64,000 bases of DNA from a virus (IMGVR_UViG_3300043548_000582:25235-89234), one strand, 5' to 3'; shown: positions 42,043 to 51,544, numbered from the stretch's first letter. The notes: generated by a model from the sequence alone, not told the origin. Made by a program: numbers and translations.

Positions 42043-43997
42043 ATAACAACTTCTCCCATATACCCTATTAAGTTTTTAGATATCCCGATAATTTTAATTA
42101 TCGCACCGTACATCTCTTTTATCGATTCTAGCGAATCTTTTGTTATGTTTTCAGTTCTTGATATTTCGCGGAAATTGTTGTAATTCCACTCGCTCGCCAT
42201 GTTGTTTTTATAATCCATCAAATCAACGCCAAATGCTGTTTTGAACCATTCATAGATAATATTTTGTTTCGCTTCTATGAATTTTGGATTTTTACTTATC
42301 ACAGTTGGCACTATTCTATCACTGAATGTATATATAGCGCCCTGTAATAGCATCATACTTCTCCAAATGTTGTGCAATTCTCTATAAGTTTGTTCGTTTT
42401 GATCATCATCGTATGTTAAAACCTGTTTCAATGGTATGAATTTTAAATTTTTAAGATTTGCAATATCCACTTTTTTAGGCATATCATTCAAACCTTCTTG
42501 GAATTTTGCCAAAAGTTTTTCTATTTCTTGGTTGGTTTGAGTTTCTTCTGAATCCCAATCATAAGATTTTAAAATACCATATAGTTTGTTTTTAAGGTTG
42601 GTATAGTTGAAATGTTTGAAATCATCCAATTTATATTCCAGTGTGCTCCACAGATATTCATTATCGATGCCTTTGTCATCTTCTTGATATAGTCTGATTG
42701 TGAAATTTATAGTTGCATTTAAACTATCCGAAGTGTTTGTTATTGTTATTTTAGGATCTAGGCTTTCATATGTGTATCCACCGGGACGTAAGCTAGACAC
42801 AACAGCGGCTGCTACATCCTTTTCGATAGGCGAGTGAATAGATGGCAATTCCCGCTTTCTGAAGTAATCCAATTCTTCGAACTCTTTTTTGATAATGTCT
42901 TCTTTGAACTCGAATTCCATTATCATTTCAAAATCTACAATTTCTGTTCCACTTGTTTTGAATGATAATAAATTACCCAATTCTTTTTCATTGTTTCTGC
43001 TTAGTTTTTCTTTTAAAACTTCATCAGCTATTGCATTTCCCGGATTGAATTCGAAATTTACACCTTTATCCTCACCAGAGTCATCGTAGAGTTTTCTGTT
43101 TCTATATATAACCTCATCTCCAGTCAATTTATCGTTTAGAGTTTTTGAAATCCACTCTCTTACCATATCTGAGAATTCTGGGTATTTATTGCCATACATT
43201 GGCCCGATTGAATATGCATTTCCCTTATCCGAAGAATGAGGCTTTATTGTAATTCTAGATAATGGTTTTGCCAATCTCGCTTTTGTTTCTCCGTTTGCTC
43301 CTTTGTATAGCTCATTTTTTGGTATGACATAAGCAATTAAAGACCCCTCTTCTATATCTCCAGCGACGTATTTTTTATGCACCCCGACGTTTGGTTCTTT
43401 ATTTGGATAATTTATCTTTTCGAATCCAAGATCCATGCACGATGTCCAGCTTCTATCGGTGGAAGCTCCCGCCAAATCATAAGGGTGTCTGGATATTACA
43501 ACAGCGAATTCTCCATTTGCCGCTCTAATAGGATCGGTTTTGAATTCATGTAACAGTGGCTTTCCCTGAACCTTTTTTGTTGTTTTTTTACCGTTGGCTC
43601 TTTTTGTAACTTCAATTTCACCATCCGGTTCGTATTTTTGAAGCAGTTTTCCGATTTTAACCGGGTTCTTTGTATCAACTACATAAGATCCATCATTTGC
43701 ATGTTTGTATTTGTATGCAACTCCATCGATATACGATTTCATATTGCGAATGGTGTAGTTTTCTTTTTGTAAGACTTCACGGATCTTTCGCATCAATTCA
43801 TGTTCAATATTGCTATTATCAATAGTAAGATCGAAAAATAAGCGGTCTTTATTTCCGAAAATTTCATCCAATGCTTCGGTATATGCTCCTGAATATTTTC
43901 TGGAAAGTCTCGTCTTTTTTGCATTTTTCAATGAAATCGCTTCTTGCAGGCAATATTCATTGAAAAAAACGTCAAATGTCACTAGATTCAAATTCAC
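42039..43997 (-). CDS. Large protein with CTS-like start, possibly internal or injected
   Basis: The 652-residue product begins at GTG with MNLNLVTFDVFFNEYCLQEA, an amphipathic start ending in Leu-Gln-Glu. Around 165-250 is FAVVISRHPYDLAGASTDRS followed by WTSCMDLGF and EGSLIAYVIPKNE. A related Ser/Thr-Cys element (YTFCISRSAGGN, then FYFIYFKKKP) occurs in the LRR protein at 26352, so both may share a domain. Later regions are helical and acidic. Sequence alone gives no function; the gene lies next to terminase and convergent with it (4-base overlap). Confidence 0.6.
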   Translation of the reverse strand: MNLNLVTFDVFFNEYCLQEAISLKNAKKTRLSRKYSGAYTEALDEIFGNKDRLFFDLTIDNSNIEHELMRKIREVLQKENYTIRNMKSYIDGVAYKYKHANDGSYVVDTKNPVKIGKLLQKYEPDGEIEVTKRANGKKTTKKVQGKPLLHEFKTDPIRAANGEFAVVISRHPYDLAGASTDRSWTSCMDLGFEKINYPNKEPNVGVHKKYVAGDIEEGSLIAYVIPKNELYKGANGETKARLAKPLSRITIKPHSSDKGNAYSIGPMYGNKYPEFSDMVREWISKTLNDKLTGDEVIYRNRKLYDDSGEDKGVNFEFNPGNAIADEVLKEKLSRNNEKELGNLLSFKTSGTEIVDFEMIMEFEFKEDIIKKEFEELDYFRKRELPSIHSPIEKDVAAAVVSSLRPGGYTYESLDPKITITNTSDSLNATINFTIRLYQEDDKGIDNEYLWSTLEYKLDDFKHFNYTNLKNKLYGILKSYDWDSEETQTNQEIEKLLAKFQEGLNDMPKKVDIANLKNLKFIPLKQVLTYDDDQNEQTYRELHNIWRSMMLLQGAIYTFSDRIVPTVISKNPKFIEAKQNIIYEWFKTAFGVDLMDYKNNMASEWNYNNFREISRTENITKDSLESIKEMYGAIIKIIGISKNLIGYMGEVVI

Positions 43998-44008
43998 TAA
44001 ACTATTTA
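43998..44008 (-). promoter_or_regulatory. Late-type promoter for the 42039-43997 gene
   Basis: TAAATA (minus strand, 44003-44008) lies 5 bases before GTG 43997. Confidence 0.6.
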
Positions 44009-44043
44009 TCTGTCCTCGTAGCTATATATAGTCTTTTCACGCT

Positions 44044-44055
44044 TAAATATCTCCA
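44044..44055 (+). promoter_or_regulatory. Late-type promoter for the 44055 gene
   Basis: TAAATA at 44044-44049 lies 5 bases before ATG 44055, divergent with the box at 44003. Confidence 0.65.
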
Positions 44056-44633
44056 TGGACGAAATAAGACAAAGCCCATTGAACCAAGCAGCGAAGGACA
44101 AGTTCCTTTTGGTGTTTGACGTCCCTCCGATTCTTAAAAACTTTTCATCGAAATCAGTAAGAACAAACGACACTGTTATACCAGATACCGTGCAGTTTAC
44201 AATATGGGGAACAGCAGTTCCCGATATAACAGTTCCGGGAACCGAAGTTCGTTATGCTGGGTCTACATTGTATGTATCATCCCACAACAAAGCAAGTTAT
44301 CCACCAGTCGAAGTCAATTTCGCTGTGGATAGCATGTATAATAACTATTGGACGATATACCAATGGTTGAATTTGCTACATGACGAAAAAACAGGAGAAT
44401 ACAATGCAAGAAGAGAATTTGTCGATGCTAATTTCAATGATTACCAAACAGATCTGACGATTTATGGTTTGGATGAATATGGCAAAAAACGTGTCAAGTT
44501 TACCTACAAAAAAGCATTTCCCACAACTCTGAAAGGTTTGACTTACGATTATCAACAATCCGGTGACATGCGACTGGTTTCAGGATTTGTATTTATATAC
44601 AGTCAAATGCACATCGAGCTTTTAAATTCATGA
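44055..44633 (+). CDS. Tail-tube-fold protein upstream of sheath
   Basis: The 192-residue product has the look of a tail-tube-type beta sandwich: AAKDKFLLVFDVPPILKNF, TVQFTIWGTAVPDITVPGTE, and NNYWTIYQWLNLLHDEKTGE, followed by VSGFVFIYSQM. The pattern resembles gp19/gp54-type tube or tube-initiator proteins. A tail-terminator or completion protein (gp3 or gp15) is an alternative because of its place just before the sheath gene. Confidence 0.5.
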   Translation: MDEIRQSPLNQAAKDKFLLVFDVPPILKNFSSKSVRTNDTVIPDTVQFTIWGTAVPDITVPGTEVRYAGSTLYVSSHNKASYPPVEVNFAVDSMYNNYWTIYQWLNLLHDEKTGEYNARREFVDANFNDYQTDLTIYGLDEYGKKRVKFTYKKAFPTTLKGLTYDYQQSGDMRLVSGFVFIYSQMHIELLNS

Positions 44634-44682
44634 TAATGGGATTTAAAACATATCAAAATTAAATTTTCTTGTTGAGAAAGAT

Positions 44683-44694
44683 TAAATAGAAATA
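44683..44694 (+). promoter_or_regulatory. Late-type promoter for the sheath gene
   Basis: TAAATA at 44683-44688 lies 5 bases before ATG 44694. Confidence 0.65.
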
Positions 44695-47009
44695 TGGCAA
44701 CAAGAACAATTAACAGCCCCGGCGTGGAAATTTTTGAAAGAGATTTATCTCTTAGAATTCCACAAAATATCGGGACAAACGTTTTCGTAACAGGGTTTGC
44801 AAATCAAGGACCAACAGACGAAGTTTTAAAAGTGACAACCCGTGATGAACTGGAGCAAATTTATGGTGTTCCTACCAACAGTTCAGAGCGTTACTTTTAT
44901 TACACAATCAGAGAGCTTTTAAACTCCCCAGCAAACATTTATACTTTCAGACTTCCTTATGGTGAAGGAACAGGTAATGGATTCGGCAGTCAATATTCCG
45001 CCCTTGTTTATCCAGTTAGAAACTATACAAATAACGCACTTTCAACAAATTTAGACACAGTTTCCGGTTCTTATTTCTTAGGAGAACCAGTTCACTTCAA
45101 TTTAACCGAAACAGAATATAGACAAGCTCTTGAAGGAAGCTTGTTCGACTGGTCTACAACAAGTGCTGATCCATCCGATTTAAGTACATTGAGTACAATG
45201 GGGAGCGCTGGTGTGATTATTCTCAACAAGGCTCAAACAACAATCAATGGACAATTTGAAGGTTATTATGTCGGTATAGCTGATAATACTAACATCAATC
45301 CAGCTACCAACTATGATGCCATCTTGAGCCTGAAGACTGTATCAACAAGTGCGAACAGAGTTGTTGGCACCTCATATACAAACATTCCAAATGGAACCCT
45401 CCAGTTCAACTTATCTTCCACACCATCAGATGGTGCTAACAGCATCTCTGAAATCATGGAGAATCTCACCGATTACAACATCGATGATCCTGAAGATGAT
45501 GATCTTCTTAACATCGGCGTGTTTAAGATTCGTAAGAGTCTGTATGCCAACGAAGCATTCAAGCTCGACTTCGTTCTTGATGATGCAATCGTTGGATCAA
45601 TCGACACTTTCAGAACACAACTCAATCCAAGAGGTGGTCCTGCAATTCCATTCTTCTTAGAATCCGTTGATAACAATAGCAGAAACGTTGAAATCTTGGT
45701 CAACCCATTCATTTCAAATAAATTCCGCGAAAGCAGCCTGAATACAGCAGGTATTCCACAGAAGAAGATCAGAGTTCTTACTAATGGAGCAATCAGTAAC
45801 TACAGCAACATCTCAGCGAGTGTTGGAATTCCACTAAGTAGCTTACAATCTCTATCAAGTATTATCGGTTATGCAGATAACCTTTACCCACTTGGTGCAT
45901 TCAGCGACACTGTTATCAAACAGAAGACTATTGGTAATATTCCAACCAAGATAAACCGCGCTCTTGAAACAATCAAGAATGATGAAGTGTATGACATCGA
46001 TGTGGTTGTCGAAGGTGGTCTCGGCACTATCTTTGCAATGGCATGTGCAGCAGGTACAACATACTACGATGATACGTTGTACTCCAGCACATTAAACAGC
46101 AAGCTGTCAACTCTCAGAACATCAAACGATATCTCAAACAACAGTGTAGCAACTGATATCAGAGGTAACTACAGCTCGATATTCAACCAGTTTGAAAACT
46201 TCTGTAACCTGCCAAGCAACACAGGCGGTCGTGGAGATTGCATCTTCATTGCAGATATTCTTCGCCACATCGTTGTAACTGGTAGAAACACCAAGATTCT
46301 GTCAGATAAGACCAAGAACTTCCAAACCGATGTTTACTGGCCTATTAGACACCAATTTGGACTTGAAAACACCTCATATGCAGCTGTATATGGAAACTGG
46401 GTTCAAGTTTACGAAGAGTTCTCTGGTGAGAAGATCTGGGTTCCATTCTCTGGATATGCGGCTGCAACTTATGCAAGAACCGACGCCAATGATTTCCCTT
46501 GGATCGCTCCAGCGGGATTCAATCGTGGGTTGCTGACAACATCAGCCCTTGATATCGCGGTTAATCCTAACCAGAAGCAACGTGATGAATTCTACAAAAC
46601 CAACATCAACCCAGTATCATTCAGCGCAAGCGATGGTATGGTTATCATTGGTCAGAAGACACTTAGCCGTAAACCAAGCGCATTCGACAGAATCAATGTT
46701 CGTAGATTGTTCTTAGCTCTGGAAAGACCGACCAAGAAAGTATCCAAGTACTTCTTATTCGAGCCTAATACAGAGTTCACAAGAACCAGATACATCAATA
46801 CTCTAACTCCTCTGTTTGAATTTGCTAAACAGAACGAAGGATTGTACGATTATCTGATCGTGTGCGATGAAAGAAACAACACTCCTGAAGTCATCGACAA
46901 TAACGAACTCAGAGCGGATATCTTCATCAAACCAGTCAGAGCAGCAGAATTCATTCTTGTTCAGTTCACAGCAACAAGAACAGATGCAAGCTTCCAAGAA
47001 CTTATCTAA
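44694..47009 (+). CDS. 18: Tail sheath protein (T4 gp18-like)
   Basis: The contractile sheath subunit. The N-terminus INSPGVEIFERDLSLRIPQN and NVFVTGFANQGPTDEVLKV is the family signature of the strand that links neighbouring subunits; the C-terminal part KVSKYFLFEPNTEFTRTRYI is the conserved inner domain. At 771 residues it is larger than T4 gp18 (659), with the extra length in the middle domains that face outward. A strong hairpin follows and the tube gene comes next, as in T4. Confidence 0.93.
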   Translation: MATRTINSPGVEIFERDLSLRIPQNIGTNVFVTGFANQGPTDEVLKVTTRDELEQIYGVPTNSSERYFYYTIRELLNSPANIYTFRLPYGEGTGNGFGSQYSALVYPVRNYTNNALSTNLDTVSGSYFLGEPVHFNLTETEYRQALEGSLFDWSTTSADPSDLSTLSTMGSAGVIILNKAQTTINGQFEGYYVGIADNTNINPATNYDAILSLKTVSTSANRVVGTSYTNIPNGTLQFNLSSTPSDGANSISEIMENLTDYNIDDPEDDDLLNIGVFKIRKSLYANEAFKLDFVLDDAIVGSIDTFRTQLNPRGGPAIPFFLESVDNNSRNVEILVNPFISNKFRESSLNTAGIPQKKIRVLTNGAISNYSNISASVGIPLSSLQSLSSIIGYADNLYPLGAFSDTVIKQKTIGNIPTKINRALETIKNDEVYDIDVVVEGGLGTIFAMACAAGTTYYDDTLYSSTLNSKLSTLRTSNDISNNSVATDIRGNYSSIFNQFENFCNLPSNTGGRGDCIFIADILRHIVVTGRNTKILSDKTKNFQTDVYWPIRHQFGLENTSYAAVYGNWVQVYEEFSGEKIWVPFSGYAAATYARTDANDFPWIAPAGFNRGLLTTSALDIAVNPNQKQRDEFYKTNINPVSFSASDGMVIIGQKTLSRKPSAFDRINVRRLFLALERPTKKVSKYFLFEPNTEFTRTRYINTLTPLFEFAKQNEGLYDYLIVCDERNNTPEVIDNNELRADIFIKPVRAAEFILVQFTATRTDASFQELI

Positions 47010-47015
47010 AAATTA

Positions 47016-47045
47016 AAACCGGGGTAGTGAATGCTACCCCGGTTT
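47016..47045 (+). terminator. Strong hairpin between sheath and tube genes
   Basis: AAACCGGGGTAG at 47016-47027 pairs perfectly with 47034-47045 around a TGAATG loop. Only three T residues end the stem before AACTAAATAAA, so it may be a terminator, an attenuator or an mRNA-stabilising structure that lets tube mRNA be made independently. Confidence 0.7.
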
Positions 47046-47048
47046 AAC

Positions 47049-47060
47049 TAAATAAATATA
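47049..47060 (+). promoter_or_regulatory. Late-type promoter for the tube gene
   Basis: TAAATA at 47049-47054 lies 5 bases before ATG 47060, directly after the sheath hairpin. Confidence 0.65.
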
Positions 47061-47632
47061 TGCCAGCAAACATCCAAACATTCTTCACACAAGCTGCTCA
47101 AAAGCAATTCGCTAGAGATTTCTTGTTCAGAGTTAAGCAAATTTCATTCCCCGGCTTGAACTTGAACGGTGAAACCGACCTTGTTTATGCCAAAACTGGT
47201 AGCTTGCCAACAAGAACAATCGAAGACAAAACTGTTAATTATGCAGGACAGACTTTCCACTTGGGTGGTAAAGCTAATTATGGAGGCTCTGATGGTTATG
47301 CCATAACATTCTATTGCGATCAAAATCTTGATCTGAGAACAAAGCTTGAAAAAGCATCCAGAGTTGCTTTCAACAACGAAGACACCACGGCCAATATGTG
47401 TATGCCGGGACCAGAAAGCACTATCACTCTCGATCTTCTTGCAATTCCATGCACCAGAGACATTAATGCAACCAGTGGTAATCCTTTAGAAATTATCAAG
47501 ACTGTTAAATTGATTGGTGTTGGTATAAGAGATATCGGGAACATAGATTATGCAATTGCTGACGGTACTGGTGATATTCTCACCTTTACATCTACATTCT
47601 CATATCACTTCTACGAAGACTTTTCTAAGTGA
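47060..47632 (+). CDS. 19: Tail tube protein (T4 gp19-like)
   Basis: The 190-residue product (T4 gp19 is 163) forms the inner tube through which DNA passes. The pattern FARDFLFRVKQISFPGLNLN, LPTRTIEDKTVNYAGQTFHL and the C-terminal beta strands ILTFTSTFSYHFYEDFS are characteristic of gp19. It follows the sheath gene and has its own promoter. Confidence 0.88.
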   Translation: MPANIQTFFTQAAQKQFARDFLFRVKQISFPGLNLNGETDLVYAKTGSLPTRTIEDKTVNYAGQTFHLGGKANYGGSDGYAITFYCDQNLDLRTKLEKASRVAFNNEDTTANMCMPGPESTITLDLLAIPCTRDINATSGNPLEIIKTVKLIGVGIRDIGNIDYAIADGTGDILTFTSTFSYHFYEDFSK

Positions 47633-47650
47633 TATAATTGAATGCCTTGT

Positions 47651-47663
47651 TAAATATTTGATA
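47651..47663 (+). promoter_or_regulatory. Late-type promoter for the 47663 gene
   Basis: TAAATA at 47651-47656 lies 6 bases before ATG 47663. Confidence 0.6.
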
Positions 47664-48262
47664 TGGGCATTCAGATTAACGATTTCTTAAACGCATTCAG
47701 CAAGGAGGCTAAGTTTTGTCTTAGCCTCCCTGTCTTTTGGTCGGTGAGCATAGATGGTGTTAGCACAGGCTCTATAAATTCTGTATTGGAGTCCGCTCAA
47801 GAAAAGTGGAGAGCAACCACAAGTCCCGAAGAAATGACACGAAGTGGTAACATATTAGTAGCGCAAAACGTAACATTGCCGGGGGAAGGGTATACAAACG
47901 GTGTCGCTTCTTTCGGAGAAGGATCTGGGGGTTTTTTACCTGCTAATATTATGGATGCGAGAGATCACTTCGGGAGTCGTGATGTAGCTGTCAGCTTTTT
48001 AGAAACCAATGTTGACTTGGAGCATACTTTCTTCAGACCATGGGCAATAGCTGTTGGTATCAACGGATTTGTGGAATCCGGCCCTCCTCTAAAGGCTACC
48101 ATGGTAGTTAAACAGTATGATAATAAAGGAACTCTAAGAAAAGGGTTTAAATTCATGAAAGTTACGCCGATCAGAATGGAAGCGTTGAATTTGGATTACA
48201 CTGATACTACACATAAAGTGAAATCAGTAACATTCAGATGTCAAAACTACGAACAACTATGA
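47663..48262 (+). CDS. Second tail-tube-fold protein, possible tube initiator (gp54-like)
   Basis: The 199-residue product opens MGIQINDFLNAFSKEAKFCL and has a tube-like core: NILVAQNVTLPGEGYTNGVA, then RDVAVSFLETNVDLEHTFFR and LKATMVVKQYDNKG. It is related in pattern to the 47060 tube protein and probably caps or starts the tube on the baseplate. It leads an operon with hub-assembly genes; the next gene starts within its stop codon. Confidence 0.6.
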   Translation: MGIQINDFLNAFSKEAKFCLSLPVFWSVSIDGVSTGSINSVLESAQEKWRATTSPEEMTRSGNILVAQNVTLPGEGYTNGVASFGEGSGGFLPANIMDARDHFGSRDVAVSFLETNVDLEHTFFRPWAIAVGINGFVESGPPLKATMVVKQYDNKGTLRKGFKFMKVTPIRMEALNLDYTDTTHKVKSVTFRCQNYEQL

Positions 48263-49059
48263 AATTCACAGTTCACAATCCATTAAATTCAGAAGTTGTG
48301 AGTGTTTCTGAATTTACCATGGAAGATATGAGAAGTATATCATTCATGGTAGAAAATAATTCAGATGACTTATTATTTCAGTTCCTAGAATCCAAATTAT
48401 CAGGGACCGCAAATTGTGTCACTAAATTCATAGCTTTATTCAAAGCCCGTGAACAATTCATAGCAGATACTATATCACTAAACAATGGGAATAGTAATGT
48501 TGATATACAATTATCATATTGGTTCGATGAATTTGTAAAAGGATTGAAAGACATATCAGGAGTTGTAAAGATCGATGATTTTGAAATAAAAATCGATTAT
48601 CCAGAATCTTTAATGTATAATACTTATGATGATCTTTTGGCAGGTATGATTCAAAATATTTCTATAAAATCACATTATGTTGATTTTAAGGATATTACAC
48701 ATTCTGAAAAATTAGAATTAATTCAAAACTTGCCATATAATGTGATTAAGGAAGTTCACAATTATATAGATCAAATAAATTATAACATTTTAATTTTTAA
48801 AGAACGTCTAGGAATACCCAACATATCGGTTTCTTTTTTTGATAATTCTGCATTTAATTTTATAAAGATGTTTTTCAATTACTACAGGTATGATGAAATC
48901 ATGGAAACTGTTTTTGGAATAAGCAGCAGAATATCAGATATTGGATTTTTAATGTCTAGAACCCCCAAAGATATCAACTTGCTTATAAAATTATACAGTG
49001 AAGAGGTTGAAAAAATGAACAACGAAGATAAATCATCAAATGAACAATACACCAGTTAA
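48259..49059 (+). CDS. Baseplate hub assembly protein-like
   Basis: The 266-residue product starts MKFTVHNPLNSEVVSVSEFT in an ATGA overlap with the previous stop; an upstream start at 48238 would give a 7-residue extension. It is helical, with YWFDEFVKGLKDISGVVKI, then NLPYNVIKEVHNYIDQINYN. Position between a tube-like gene and a gp26-like gene suggests a hub assembly factor such as T4 gp51. The assignment is positional. Confidence 0.5.
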   Translation: MKFTVHNPLNSEVVSVSEFTMEDMRSISFMVENNSDDLLFQFLESKLSGTANCVTKFIALFKAREQFIADTISLNNGNSNVDIQLSYWFDEFVKGLKDISGVVKIDDFEIKIDYPESLMYNTYDDLLAGMIQNISIKSHYVDFKDITHSEKLELIQNLPYNVIKEVHNYIDQINYNILIFKERLGIPNISVSFFDNSAFNFIKMFFNYYRYDEIMETVFGISSRISDIGFLMSRTPKDINLLIKLYSEEVEKMNNEDKSSNEQYTS

Positions 49060-49759
49060 AAGCTTTCTTTCTATTTTAGAAACCCAAAATCAAAAGTACA
49101 ACAAGGTCGATTTATTCGACACTGAAGTTGAACTCAAATCATTGTCTTTCAAACAGCAAAAGCAACTAATAACATCTGGATTGAATGGTGTGGTTGGCGT
49201 CCTATCATTTTTGAAAATATTAAATGATATTTTGATTGAAAATACAGGCGATGAAAATCTGAAAGTTTATCATAAAGTTCCTCTCGTCTTACATCTAAAG
49301 AAAGCCATAGGGGGCGCTGATTTAGTTAGAAATGACGTAACTGTAAAAATCGATGAAATCATCAAAAATGTAAAACCATTCAATCATAAAGATACAGCCA
49401 CCGTTGATGGTGTTGGGTTTTCCATCAATTTAAAAATACCAACACTCAAAGAGGAAAATAAAATCATATCTGCTTGTATTGAAGAAATTAAAAAATTATC
49501 AGCAGACGATATTAGCAAAAACGTATCCTTAATCATGTCGTATGAGTTGCCTAAATTCATTGATAGTATAACGTTTGGAGCGGAGACCATCATATTTAAA
49601 GATCTGTCTATGTCTGAAAGATCCAAGATAATAGATAATCTACCAGCAGACATAACAGCCAGTATTTCAAATTTCATAGCTATTGTAAGACAATATGAAG
49701 AAGATATCATGACTGTCGATGGCATCACACTAGATATCGATTCATCATTCTTTGAATGA
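49040..49759 (+). CDS. Baseplate hub protein/chaperone (T4 gp26-like)
   Basis: The 239-residue product (T4 gp26 is 208) has the layout of the T4 hub-subunit family: VELKSLSFKQQKQLITSGLN, then LSFLKILNDILIENTG, then KVPLVLHLKKAIGGADLV. It overlaps the upstream gene by 20 bases and precedes the tape-measure gene. In T4, gp26, gp28, gp29 and gp51 cooperate to build the hub. Confidence 0.6.
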   Translation: MNNTPVKSFLSILETQNQKYNKVDLFDTEVELKSLSFKQQKQLITSGLNGVVGVLSFLKILNDILIENTGDENLKVYHKVPLVLHLKKAIGGADLVRNDVTVKIDEIIKNVKPFNHKDTATVDGVGFSINLKIPTLKEENKIISACIEEIKKLSADDISKNVSLIMSYELPKFIDSITFGAETIIFKDLSMSERSKIIDNLPADITASISNFIAIVRQYEEDIMTVDGITLDIDSSFFE

Positions 49760-49768
49760 TCCATCTAT

Positions 49769-49781
49769 TAAATATATGTAA
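49769..49781 (+). promoter_or_regulatory. Late-type promoter for the 49781 gene
   Basis: TAAATA at 49769-49774 lies 6 bases before ATG 49781. Confidence 0.6.
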
Positions 49782-51544
49782 TGGATGATATTGTATCAGA
49801 TTTGATTATTTTAATGAAGAAAAGCACGGATCTTTTAGAGGATATGGCATCCAAAAAAGATCCAGCTAATGCTTTGGCAAATAAAAATATATCAAACGCT
49901 AGTCAAAGCGCAACCTTTGGAAACAAGGAAACTGGTGATTTAAATCAGAACGAAACAAAAAAGGTTAATAAAATAGCCTCTATTTTTATAACTAAATTTT
50001 TCGAACAGCAGGATCTTAGAAAAAAAGATACATTCGAAAAGACAACTCTAGCTCAAAAATCATCTGGTTCAGATAAAACAGGAACCGCAGCTAAAATCCA
50101 ACAGCAAATCACTCCTGATAAACCTTCCGGTGGATTGTTGGACACCTTATTAGGAATGCTTGGTTTATCTGGCTTGTTTAAAAAACTGAAAATCGACACC
50201 ATTCTAAAGTCTATCAAAAAAGTGATAGGCAAAGTCACAAATGCTATAAAAACTGTAGCTAGTAAGGTTTGGGGAGCATTGAAAAAGGTTGTATCATCGA
50301 TTGGAAACTTTTTCAAAAATGCATTTTCAAAATTGAAAAATTCCAAGATATGGAATTCATTCAAAAACGCTCTGAGTAAAGGCAAGGATATAGTTAAAAA
50401 GCTTTTAACATCCGCCAAAAACATGATTTTGAAAACCTTGGAATCTGTTGGTAAATTTTTCAAAAATATACTATCCAAAATTCCCGGTATATCAAAGCTT
50501 TTCCCTGCTCTAGCAACTCCAAAAACAGTGCCTAAAGTCGCTGCACCGACAACTCCAAAATCTGCACCACCTAAATCCGGTGGATTTTTCAATTTCATAA
50601 AATCCACAGCATCAAAGGTAGCTTCTGGAGTAAAAAGCACAGCTAATGTAGTTGCAACAGGCGCTACAAAGTTAGGAAAAGCTACAGTTTCTGGATTGAC
50701 AAGTGCTGGAAAAGCGGTTGCATCAGGCGCTAAAGCAGTTGCCTCATTTGCAGTTGGACCAGCTAAAAAAGCAATATCAAGCGCAGTATCAGGAGCCGTG
50801 AAATCCGCTGGTGGCGTTGCTAAATTTTTGAAGGTTTTGAAGGGCGTCCCATTGCTCGGCGGTATAATAGAAAGTGTTCTGTCGTATAATGATATTCAGA
50901 ATTTAAAAGCTGATTATGAAGCTGGTAAAATATCAATCGATGATCTCCAACAAAAAGCTGGAAAACGAGGTATACAGGGCGTGACAGCCCTTATAGGAAC
51001 AACTGCTGGGGGAGCATTGGGAGCCGCACTTGGATCAGTTGTACCTGTCGCTGGTAATTTGATAGGTGGTCTTCTTGGTTCTGTTGTTGGAGATAAAGCG
51101 GGTAGAATTTTGGGTGAGATTATTGTAGATAATGTAATTCCTGAAAAGTATACAAAATCGGTTGGTGCATTCTTCACGAATACAACACCTCCAAAAGAGG
51201 AAATGCAGGACTTTATTATAAGAGGCAGAAATGTGTACCCATTCAGCAGTAGAGATGATGTCATGGGAATGAAGAGTGATGGCGCTATTGCGAAGTTTTT
51301 AGGATCATCTGGTAGCAATAAAGGAACATTTATGTTAGCTCAAATAATGAAAATGTCTAACAGATATCTAAGAGCTATTGAAATAAACACCAGAAATCTT
51401 TCAAATCCATCATCATCTCCGTCACAGCAAGTCGTATCCAATAACAATGTTAGTGTAATGTCTCCCGTGAAAGATCAAGGATCTCAAACAGCAGCATTCG
51501 GTAATAATAGAATGGGATATGCCGACAGTGTATACACGTTCTGA
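49781..51544 (+). CDS. 29: Tape measure / baseplate hub protein (gp29-like)
   Basis: The 587-residue product is almost exactly the length of T4 gp29 (590), the tape measure. It is Lys/Ala-rich and helical through the first half (LKKVVSSIGNFFKNAFSKLK, VGKFFKNILSKIPGISKLF). It has Gly/Ala-rich hydrophobic segments later (GTTAGGALGAALGSVVPVAG, LIGGLLGSVVGDKAG) as in many tape measures. It lies between hub-assembly and tube-cap genes. The call is from length, composition and order. Confidence 0.7.
   Translation: MDDIVSDLIILMKKSTDLLEDMASKKDPANALANKNISNASQSATFGNKETGDLNQNETKKVNKIASIFITKFFEQQDLRKKDTFEKTTLAQKSSGSDKTGTAAKIQQQITPDKPSGGLLDTLLGMLGLSGLFKKLKIDTILKSIKKVIGKVTNAIKTVASKVWGALKKVVSSIGNFFKNAFSKLKNSKIWNSFKNALSKGKDIVKKLLTSAKNMILKTLESVGKFFKNILSKIPGISKLFPALATPKTVPKVAAPTTPKSAPPKSGGFFNFIKSTASKVASGVKSTANVVATGATKLGKATVSGLTSAGKAVASGAKAVASFAVGPAKKAISSAVSGAVKSAGGVAKFLKVLKGVPLLGGIIESVLSYNDIQNLKADYEAGKISIDDLQQKAGKRGIQGVTALIGTTAGGALGAALGSVVPVAGNLIGGLLGSVVGDKAGRILGEIIVDNVIPEKYTKSVGAFFTNTTPPKEEMQDFIIRGRNVYPFSSRDDVMGMKSDGAIAKFLGSSGSNKGTFMLAQIMKMSNRYLRAIEINTRNLSNPSSSPSQQVVSNNNVSVMSPVKDQGSQTAAFGNNRMGYADSVYTF

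Noticed and set aside
49781-51544. Toxin or pore-forming protein because of Gly/Ala-rich hydrophobic stretches
   Set aside because: Length, order and Lys-rich helices match a tape measure protein better.
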